Of a stretch of 12,204 nucleotides of DNA, positions 6,562 through 12,204 are shown in pieces. Under the pieces are notes generated by a model. That model saw only the letters and a list, made by a program, of their open reading frames with translations. It ran no database searches and was not told the origin of the DNA. Positions within the stretch are counted from its first letter, which is position 1, and every line of letters begins with the position of its first letter. Source of the stretch: CAYRZF01 sp964428805 (GTDB lineage Bacteria > Methylomirabilota > Methylomirabilia > Rokubacteriales > CSP1-6); assembly GCA_964428805.1 (NCBI GenBank), contig CAYRZF010000064.1, positions 1-12,204 on the forward strand. The letters are read 5' to 3'. A program made the position numbers and the translations under genes.

Positions 6562-6569
6562 GAACGATC

Positions 6570-6827
6570 GTGGCGAACACGAAATCCGCGATCAAGCGGA
6601 TGAGGCAGAACGAACGCCGGCGGCTCCGGAACCGGATGCTCCGGTCCCGGCTCCGGACGGCGGTGAAAGCGGCCGACGCCGCGGTCGGGGCCAAGGCGGC
6701 GACGGCGGAGGCGGTGGTGCGGGAGGCGATCCGCATCCTCGATAAGGCCGTGACCAAGGGAGTCATGCACCGAAACACCTCGGCTCGCAAGAAGTCCGTC
6801 CTGGCGCGCCGGCTCGTGGCTCACTGA
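6570..6827 (+). CDS. rpsT: Small ribosomal subunit protein bS20
   Basis: Binds 16S rRNA early in assembly of the 30S subunit. The 85-aa length is typical, and the start MANTKSAIKRMRQNERRR plus the highly basic C-terminal stretch HRNTSARKKSVLARR match the family. The start codon is GTG, with MANTKSA fixing it. No Shine-Dalgarno lies upstream (GTGAACGATC precedes the start), and the predicted transcription start falls on or 1-2 bases before the start codon, so the mRNA may be leaderless. It is the only plus-strand gene here and ends 10 bases from the convergent stop of the ceramidase-like gene, with no terminator hairpin between them. Confidence 0.96.
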   Translation: MANTKSAIKRMRQNERRRLRNRMLRSRLRTAVKAADAAVGAKAATAEAVVREAIRILDKAVTKGVMHRNTSARKKSVLARRLVAH

Positions 6828-6837
6828 TTCCTACCGC

Positions 6838-8163
6838 CTACCGCTCGCGAAGTTTTCGAAGCATCGCAATCGCCCGCTCGGTCACGACCCTTCCGCCCGT
6901 CTCCCCATAGAGGCTCACGCAGGCGATGTAGCCCGGCCGTCGATATTCCTCTGGTGTCAGGAAGTATCCTCGGTAGTCGTTCGAGAGTCCCACGACGAAG
7001 GCGTGCCGGAACAGCCGCTGCCCCTCGGCCTTCACCGTCTGGCCGAGACGGGTTTGAAGCTCTCCCGGGATTGTCACCCAGGCGCTGTCACCGACGACGA
7101 CTCCCACCATCTCGGATTCGACAGGGAAGGCCCACCCCATCCCCACCGTCAGCCAGCTCGGCACCCAACGGCCGAGGCAATTCCTGAGCGACAAGCGCGG
7201 TCGCGGTAGCCTCAGGCGCTCGGACAGCACCCGGATCGGAGCGGCGTGTTCCAGCGGGATCCGCTGCCACGTGGCGAGGATTTCCCGAGAGAGCGCCCCG
7301 GCGATCGTCGCCACTCCCGGCCAGCCGTGAAAGGCCGGGCTCACGTCGCCGACGGCGCCGTTGGTGTAAAGCGCCCGCGTCCCGAGGGCTTGCTCGAGCT
7401 CCTGGGATGTGGCCCCCATGACATCACCCGAGAGCAGAAGGTTGGATTGGCCGAGCGCGGTTCCGTGGATGGCGTAGTTCCACACGAGAGCGATGGGCCG
7501 GTCGTCGGCGCCGACGACCTTCAGAACCCCTACCTCCGGATCCAGAGGGAGGCCGACCCGGCTCCGGGTCACGCCCGTCACCTCTCCCCGCCCCGTCCCG
7601 ACTCGCGCCGGCGCCTTGGTCGTGTCGGCTTTCTGGGCGGCCTCGGCCATCGCGTTCAGGATCAGCTCGCGGATTTCGGGGACCAGGCGGTCCAGGGCGA
7701 GGAAGCCGAAAAGAGGCGAGCGGGAGAATGCTCCCGGGCCCGAATGGGTATGCGAGGCCGACAGGATCACGCTGTCGTACCGTAAGCCACGGGAGGACAG
7801 CCGCTCTTTCAGCTCGGACACCATCTCGGGCTCCACAGCGACAAGGTCCACGCTGAGCCAGAGGACCCGGCTCTCGCCGGATTCGAGGACGAGGGCTCGC
7901 GCCATGACCGGATCGTGGATGCCGGTGCCGGGCTTGAACCAGAACGCATACGGGTGGCGGTTCAGGAAATCGGGAATGAGCAGACGCCGGGCCACTCCAC
8001 CGTAGCCTGCCGGCGGCACTCCGGCTGGCGGCGCGATGTCCACGGCGTCCGCGCCGGCGAGAAGGCCAGTGACGTCCCCTGCAGCCTGTGCCCCCGCCGG
8101 CGACCATCCTGAGAGAAAGAGCCCGAGTATGGCGCCGGCTGCGGGAAGGAGACGACGCCTCAC
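6838..8163 (-). CDS. Secreted neutral/alkaline ceramidase-like hydrolase
   Basis: Resembles the N-terminal catalytic domain of neutral (non-lysosomal) ceramidases, zinc enzymes that cleave the amide bond of ceramides. The 441 aa begin with a Sec signal peptide (VRRRLLPAAGAILGLFLSG, probable cleavage after AQA near residue 27), so it acts outside the cytoplasm. Family marks in order: HTHSGPG (138-144) and IHGT (232-235) as likely zinc histidines, GDVSP (272-276) with Ser275 at the nucleophile position, PGEL (366-369), and NDYRGYFLTPEEY (395-407). The C-terminal Ig-like domain of the 650-750 aa ceramidases is missing. The GTG at 8163 is chosen because it overlaps the holA stop as GTGA and directly precedes the signal peptide; the open frame extends to 8394 only through holA. 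The true substrate could be another N-acylated lipid. Confidence 0.85.
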   Translation of the reverse strand: MRRRLLPAAGAILGLFLSGWSPAGAQAAGDVTGLLAGADAVDIAPPAGVPPAGYGGVARRLLIPDFLNRHPYAFWFKPGTGIHDPVMARALVLESGESRVLWLSVDLVAVEPEMVSELKERLSSRGLRYDSVILSASHTHSGPGAFSRSPLFGFLALDRLVPEIRELILNAMAEAAQKADTTKAPARVGTGRGEVTGVTRSRVGLPLDPEVGVLKVVGADDRPIALVWNYAIHGTALGQSNLLLSGDVMGATSQELEQALGTRALYTNGAVGDVSPAFHGWPGVATIAGALSREILATWQRIPLEHAAPIRVLSERLRLPRPRLSLRNCLGRWVPSWLTVGMGWAFPVESEMVGVVVGDSAWVTIPGELQTRLGQTVKAEGQRLFRHAFVVGLSNDYRGYFLTPEEYRRPGYIACVSLYGETGGRVVTERAIAMLRKLRER

Positions 8164-9158
8164 CCGGCCCCGCAGAGATCGGCGACAAGCACGGACAGCT
8201 CGGGTCGCGGGCGCCCGCCCGACTTCAGGCGACGCTCCGCCTCCCAGCAGCGGGTGAGGGCATGGGCCAGCGTCGCGGGAGCCAGGGAGTTGGCCGTCGC
8301 GGCGAGCGTCTCCACCGCAAAGGGAGGACGTCGGAGGATCCGGGCGATTTCCTCCACTGACTTCCCGGCGCGAAACCATTCTTTGACTTGCCACGTCGTT
8401 CTGACCTGGCGGGTGAGCGCGCCGAGGATCGCCAGCGGCTCCTCGCCCGCCGCGAGGAGATTCTCGAGCAGCGCCAGCGCCGGGCCCATCTGCCGGCGTT
8501 CGATCGCGTCGGCCAGCTCAAAGGCCCTGAGGAGCCGGTGCTCCCCGACCACCTGTCGGACCTGTTCTTCTCCGATGGAGCGGGTCGTCGGGCCGGAGAA
8601 GAGGAGCGCTTTCTCCAGTTCGCCCGAGAGGGTCCCGAGGTCCTCACCGGTCCAGCGGACGAGCAGGTGCGCCGCCGCCTCGGTCAGCTCGTACCCCTGT
8701 TCTTCGGCCCGCGCCTGGAGCCAGGAAACCAGGGCCTTGCCGGTGAGACCGCGGACTTCGATCGCCGCGCCGGGCGGCAGGGCTTTCATCAGCCAGTGAC
8801 TGCCGGGCAGAGGTTCGTTCGCGAGAAAGAGAAGCCGAGCCGACGGGTTGGGGTTCTGAAGGTATTCCGTGAGCACCCCGGCGTTTTTCCCGGACAGCGC
8901 CTGGGCGCCCTTTATCACCACGAGGCGCGCGGCCGACATGCACGGCAGCGTGAGGGCCGAGCGGACGATGGCTTCGATCGTGGCCTCCCCGGCGTCAAAC
9001 ACCTCGCGGCTCAGCGCGAGGACGGACGGGTCCGAGAACAGGGCCCGAGTGATAGAGGCCAGGGCCTCGTCGAGCAGGCGCGGCTCCGATCCGTGCAGGA
9101 GGGTGATCGGCGGGACGCTTCCCCGTTGTACCTCTCTGAGAAGTCCGGCGTAGTCCAT
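8160..9158 (-). CDS. holA: DNA polymerase III subunit delta
   Basis: The clamp-loader subunit that opens the sliding clamp, part of the replicative polymerase. The 332-aa length is typical. The N-terminal region carries PITLLHGSEPRLLDEAL (about residues 16-32), the degenerate P-loop-like opening of the delta family, then the segment LVVIKGAQALSGKN (about 79-92), SGELEKALLF (about 180-189) before the linker, and a helical collar domain (ELADAIERRQMGPALALLENLL onward). The ATG at 9158 follows the lptE stop by 12 bases. Only AGGA abutting the start resembles a Shine-Dalgarno, so initiation may depend on coupling. The 3' end overlaps the ceramidase-like gene by 4 bases. Confidence 0.94.
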   Translation of the reverse strand: MDYAGLLREVQRGSVPPITLLHGSEPRLLDEALASITRALFSDPSVLALSREVFDAGEATIEAIVRSALTLPCMSAARLVVIKGAQALSGKNAGVLTEYLQNPNPSARLLFLANEPLPGSHWLMKALPPGAAIEVRGLTGKALVSWLQARAEEQGYELTEAAAHLLVRWTGEDLGTLSGELEKALLFSGPTTRSIGEEQVRQVVGEHRLLRAFELADAIERRQMGPALALLENLLAAGEEPLAILGALTRQVRTTWQVKEWFRAGKSVEEIARILRRPPFAVETLAATANSLAPATLAHALTRCWEAERRLKSGGRPRPELSVLVADLCGAG

Positions 9159-9170
9159 CCTGTGGGAGGG

Positions 9171-9677
9171 CTAGAAGCGATCCAGCGCGAGGTTGACGAT
9201 GGCGCGCCCGATGTCTACCGCCGCGGTGCGGAGCGAGGTTTCCTCGCTGGAGATCGTGAGTGAGACCTGGCCCTGCACCCGGAAGTCGGCCGGTTGCTTG
9301 AGTCCCTCTTCCTGCCAGAGCACGGTGTTGTTCTTCACGTCCCTGAACCGGAGGTTCAGGGTGACGGTCAACCGGTATTCTTGGACATCGGCCTGGCGAT
9401 TGTAGGAGAGCGGGTTCAGCTGGTATCCGGTGATTTCGCCCTCGAGGATCGAGTCCGCGTCCTCCGGCCGCACGACCTTGAGCCGGCCGCTGGTCACGAA
9501 GGCGTCCCGCACCGCGCGGGTCAGGAGGTTTTCCACGGCGGGTTGTTGAGTCTTGTTGGCGAAGATGGGGATGGCCACCGTGCGAATATGCCCCGGCAGG
9601 CTCCCGCGAGGCGAATACCCGCAGCCGTGGAGGGCGAGCAACATCGAGGCCATGATGAGAGCGCGCGGGATGGTCAC
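9171..9677 (-). CDS. lptE: LPS-assembly lipoprotein LptE
   Basis: An outer-membrane lipoprotein that plugs and assists LptD in placing LPS on the cell surface. The 168 aa start with a lipoprotein signal, VTIPRALIMASMLLALHGC, with lipobox LHGC and lipidated Cys19. Then come GYSPRGSLPGHIRTVAIPIFANKT, a usual LptE/RlpB-family opening, and a beta-rich body (QEYRLTVTLNLRFRD, NNTVLWQEEG). The GTG at 9677 overlaps the leuS stop as GTGA. The open frame reaching 9749 is read-through of leuS and would place a long charged stretch before the signal peptide. The order leuS-lptE-holA is common in LPS-making bacteria and supports the identification. Confidence 0.92.
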   Translation of the reverse strand: MTIPRALIMASMLLALHGCGYSPRGSLPGHIRTVAIPIFANKTQQPAVENLLTRAVRDAFVTSGRLKVVRPEDADSILEGEITGYQLNPLSYNRQADVQEYRLTVTLNLRFRDVKNNTVLWQEEGLKQPADFRVQGQVSLTISSEETSLRTAAVDIGRAIVNLALDRF

Positions 9678-12175
9678 GGGCGGGTCACGATGTTGACGAG
9701 TCGGCCCGGGACCACGACCACGCGGTCGACCTCGCGCGTTTCGAGCCATGTGCGGATTCGCCGGTCAGCCAGAGCCTGGTTCCGGATCTGCTCCTCCCCC
9801 GCACCGGCCTCGACGTTCAGGCGGCTCCGGACCTTGCCGTCCACCTGGACCACGATCAAGACTTCCTCGCGCGCCAGTGCCGTGGGGTCGGCCTCGGGCC
9901 ACGGCTCTCGGAAGAGGCTCGCGCGGTGGCCGAGCTGGGCCCAGAGCTCCTCGGCGAGGTGCGGCGCGAATGGCCCGAGCAGGCGGATCAGCGTCTCCAC
10001 GGCCTCACGCAGTAGACCGCTGCGCTCCGCCTGGCTCAGCGTATCCATCGAAGAGGCCGCGAACTCATACAGCGCGTTGACCAGCTCCATGACCGCGCTG
10101 ATAGCCGTGTTGAAATGGAATTGGTCCTCAATGTCGTCGGTGACGCGCTTGATCGTTTCGTGGATCGTTCGCCTGAACCTACGCCCCTCGACGGAAAGCT
10201 CCCGGGTCGGCGGCCGCAGGCCGGCAACCCGCAGCTCGTCGAGGTGCGAGCCGACGAAGCGCCACACCCGGTTCAGGAATCGGGAGGCCCCCTCGACGCC
10301 CCGGTTGTTCCACTCCAGGTCCTTTTCGGGCGGAGCGGCAAACAGCGAGAAAAGGCGGACGGTGTCAGCGCCATAGGCCCGGATCAGATCGTCAGGGTCC
10401 ACGACGTTCCCCTTCGACTTCGACATCTTGGCGCCGTCCTTGATGACCATCCCCTGGGTGAGCAGGTTCAGAAACGGCTCGTCGAGCTTGGTCAACCCGA
10501 GATCCCGGAGCGCCTTGGTGTAAAAACGCGAATAGAGCAGGTGGAGCACCGCGTGCTCGATCCCGCCGATGTATTGGTCCACCGGCATCCAGTAGTTGAC
10601 CGCATTGGGTTCCACCATTCCGCCTGTGTAGGTCGGGCAGCAGTAGCGGAGGAAGTACCAGGAGGACTCGACAAAGGTGTCCATCGTGTCGGTTTCCCGA
10701 CGCCCCTTCCTTCCACAGCACGGGCAGGTGGTGTTGACGAAGGAGGTGAGATCGGCCAGGGGCGAGCCGCCTTTGCCTCTGAGCTGAACGTCCCGGGGCA
10801 GGATCACGGGCAACCGTTCTTCTTTCTCCGGAACCGTTCCGCAACGCTCGCAATAGACGATGGGTATCGGCGTCCCCCAGTAGCGCTGGCGGCTGATCCC
10901 CCAGTCGCGGAGACGGTAGTGGACCTTGGCCACGCCGATCCCCTTCCCCACCAGCCAGTCGATCGCCTTGCGCTTGGCTGGGGCGACGCGAAGGCCGTTG
11001 AGGAAGCCCGAGTTGATGGTAGGCCCGTCTCCCAGGTAGGCCTCCCCTTCCCAGCCCTCGGGAGGCTGGACGGTCCGGATGATGGGCAACCCATGAGCTT
11101 TGGCGAAGTCCCAGTCCCGCTGATCCTCGCCGGGCACGGCCATGATGGCGCCGGTCCCGTAGCCCATCAGGACGTAGTCGGCGATGAAGAGCGGAATCTC
11201 TTGCTCGGTGAACGGGTTGATGGCCCGGGCCTTCAGGCGTAACCCGCGCTTGGATCGATCCGCGGCCAGGCGCTCGATCTCAGACTGCCGGGCGACCTCA
11301 GCCCGGAACTGGGCGACCGCGGCGGCCTCATTCTTGTCGGTGATCAGCCGGTCAACCAGGGGATGCTCCGGGGCGAGGACGGCGTACGTCATGCCGAAGG
11401 AGGTATCCGGCCGTGTCGTGAAGACGCTGGTCGAACAGTCCGGCTTTCCCACCACCGGCAGGGTGAACTCCGCGCCTTCGGACTTTCCGATCCAGTTGCG
11501 CTGCATGGTGAGGACGCGCTCGGGCCATCCCGTGAGGCGATCGCACCCGGCCAGGAGCTCGTCCGCGTAATCCGTGATCTTGAAGAACCAGCCCTCGACG
11601 TCTTTCGGGGTGACTTCGGTCTCACACCGCCAACAGCGCCCCGCCTCCACCTGCTCGTTGGCGAGCACCGTTTGGCAGGAGGGGCACCAGTTCACCGAGG
11701 AACGCTTGCGGTAGGCCAGCCCGCGCTCGAACATCCGGATGAAGACCTGTTGCTCCCACTTGTAGTAATCGGGATCGCAGGTGGCGAACTCCCGGTCCCA
11801 GTCGTAGGAGCAGCCCATCTTCTTGAGCTGCGATCGCATGTAGTCGATGTTCTCGAGGGTCCAAACGGCGGGATGCACACCGTGCTCGATGGCGGCGTTC
11901 TCGGCCGGCAGCCCGAACGCGTCCCACCCCATCGGGTGCAGGACGTTGAAGCCCCTCATCCGCTTGTAGCGGGCCACGACGTCGCCGATGGCGTAGTTCC
12001 GGACGTGCCCCATGTGGATCCGACCGGAGGGGTACGGGAACATCTCCAGACAGTAGAACTTGGGTCGCGTGGGATCCTCGGCGGCCTTGAACGCCCGGGT
12101 CTCCTCCCAGACCTTCTGCCACCTGGGCTCGATTTCACGGAAGGGATAGCGCTCTGGAGTGTCATGGAGGGACAT
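9674..12175 (-). CDS. leuS: Leucyl-tRNA synthetase
   Basis: A class Ia aminoacyl-tRNA synthetase that charges tRNA-Leu. 833 aa, within the bacterial range. Motifs in order: YPSGRIHMGHVRNY with the HIGH-box HMGH at 54-57; a zinc-knuckle-like CPSCQ...CWRC near 164-184; the CP1 editing domain with TTRPDTSFGMTY (253-264) and GTGAIMAVPGEDQRDWDF (340-357, including the conserved Asp of the hydrolytic site); a second cysteine set YCERC and CPCC at about 441-487; KMSKS at 583-587; then the anticodon-binding and C-terminal domains. ATG 12175 (MSLHDTPERYPF) is chosen over the GTG at 12196 because homologues begin close to the RYPFREIEPRWQ segment. No Shine-Dalgarno precedes it. It heads the leuS-lptE-holA-ceramidase-like run. 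Confidence 0.97.
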   Translation of the reverse strand: MSLHDTPERYPFREIEPRWQKVWEETRAFKAAEDPTRPKFYCLEMFPYPSGRIHMGHVRNYAIGDVVARYKRMRGFNVLHPMGWDAFGLPAENAAIEHGVHPAVWTLENIDYMRSQLKKMGCSYDWDREFATCDPDYYKWEQQVFIRMFERGLAYRKRSSVNWCPSCQTVLANEQVEAGRCWRCETEVTPKDVEGWFFKITDYADELLAGCDRLTGWPERVLTMQRNWIGKSEGAEFTLPVVGKPDCSTSVFTTRPDTSFGMTYAVLAPEHPLVDRLITDKNEAAAVAQFRAEVARQSEIERLAADRSKRGLRLKARAINPFTEQEIPLFIADYVLMGYGTGAIMAVPGEDQRDWDFAKAHGLPIIRTVQPPEGWEGEAYLGDGPTINSGFLNGLRVAPAKRKAIDWLVGKGIGVAKVHYRLRDWGISRQRYWGTPIPIVYCERCGTVPEKEERLPVILPRDVQLRGKGGSPLADLTSFVNTTCPCCGRKGRRETDTMDTFVESSWYFLRYCCPTYTGGMVEPNAVNYWMPVDQYIGGIEHAVLHLLYSRFYTKALRDLGLTKLDEPFLNLLTQGMVIKDGAKMSKSKGNVVDPDDLIRAYGADTVRLFSLFAAPPEKDLEWNNRGVEGASRFLNRVWRFVGSHLDELRVAGLRPPTRELSVEGRRFRRTIHETIKRVTDDIEDQFHFNTAISAVMELVNALYEFAASSMDTLSQAERSGLLREAVETLIRLLGPFAPHLAEELWAQLGHRASLFREPWPEADPTALAREEVLIVVQVDGKVRSRLNVEAGAGEEQIRNQALADRRIRTWLETREVDRVVVVPGRLVNIVTRP

Positions 12176-12186
12176 ATTAATGCAGA

Positions 12187-12195
12187 TTTTTACCA
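12187..12195 (-). promoter_or_regulatory. Possible extended -10 promoter of leuS
   Basis: On the minus strand TGG-TAAAAA reads like an extended -10 (TGn plus a 4/6 hexamer) in an AT-rich patch that stands out from the GC-rich surroundings. Transcription would begin near 12180, about 5 bases before the leuS ATG. The -35 position lies outside the window, so this cannot be confirmed here. Confidence 0.25.
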
Positions 12196-12204
12196 CACTT
12201 AGCG

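Larger units (their letters stand above)
6342..6569. other. Intergenic region between divergent murJ and rpsT
   Basis: About 228 bases with no convincing gene. It holds the rpsT promoter (6533-6561), a palindrome over its -35 box (6533-6546), and two short hairpins with 3-base loops: GGCC-gaa-GGCC at 6459-6469 and ACCCGC-gaa-GCGGGT at 6483-6497. In the murJ leader these would be UUC-loop hairpins. No T-run follows either, so they are not simple terminators. I see no tRNA or recognisable riboswitch. The open frames crossing it on either strand are shadows of rpsT or murJ flanks. Confidence 0.6.

Noticed and set aside
6338..6790. 150-codon minus-strand frame covering the intergenic region and antisense to rpsT
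   Set aside because: Most of it is the complement of rpsT, which is certain; composition is Arg/Ala/Ser-rich shadow and no Shine-Dalgarno or family was seen.
8164..8394. 77-codon N-terminal extension of the ceramidase-like protein
   Set aside because: It overlaps holA in another frame, and a clean signal peptide begins at the GTG at 8163.
9678..9749. 24-codon N-terminal extension of lptE
   Set aside because: It is leuS coding sequence in another frame and would bury the lipoprotein signal behind a charged stretch.

Overview
The window is GC-rich, gene-dense bacterial chromosome made of housekeeping genes. All genes but one lie on the minus strand. The gene set (lipid II flippase MurJ, the LPS-assembly lipoprotein LptE, and KdsA, which makes the Kdo precursor) points to a diderm, LPS-making organism. 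High GC, many GTG starts, short gene overlaps, the order leuS-lptE-holA next to rpsT and murJ, and a CBS-type tRNA nucleotidyltransferase would fit a Methylomirabilota/Rokubacteria-like or deltaproteobacteria-like genome. That placement is inference from gene content, not a database result.

Layout from the right-hand (12204) end, following minus-strand transcription: leuS (leucyl-tRNA synthetase), lptE, holA (DNA polymerase III delta) and a secreted neutral-ceramidase-like hydrolase are packed together, with a 4-base GTGA overlap at two of the three junctions. rpsT (ribosomal protein S20) is the only plus-strand gene. It has a good sigma70-type promoter and its start codon lies almost at the predicted transcription start. 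It converges on the ceramidase-like gene with 10 bases between them. About 230 bases separate rpsT from the divergent murJ; this stretch holds the rpsT promoter, a palindrome over its -35 box and two small hairpins.

Left of murJ, a promoter-like sequence inside the 3' end of murJ leads into a 43-codon small ORF. That ORF is joined by TGATG to xerD (tyrosine recombinase), which overlaps by ATGA a CBS-domain polynucleotide adenylyl/tRNA nucleotidyltransferase. Then come pyrG (CTP synthase, GTG start with a strong Shine-Dalgarno) and the N-terminal part of kdsA (metal-dependent type), which runs off the left edge.

The most unusual structure is at 1831-1974, between the nucleotidyltransferase core and pyrG. 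Two tandem copies of a 72-base palindromic element each carry two hairpins, and paired bases in one stem have changed together between the copies. The element has no stop codon in any of the six frames and reads in phase as two 24-residue repeats at the C-terminus of the nucleotidyltransferase. It resembles, by analogy only, the protein-coding palindromic elements described in Rickettsia. I see no CRISPR array, transposase, tRNA, rRNA or defence system.
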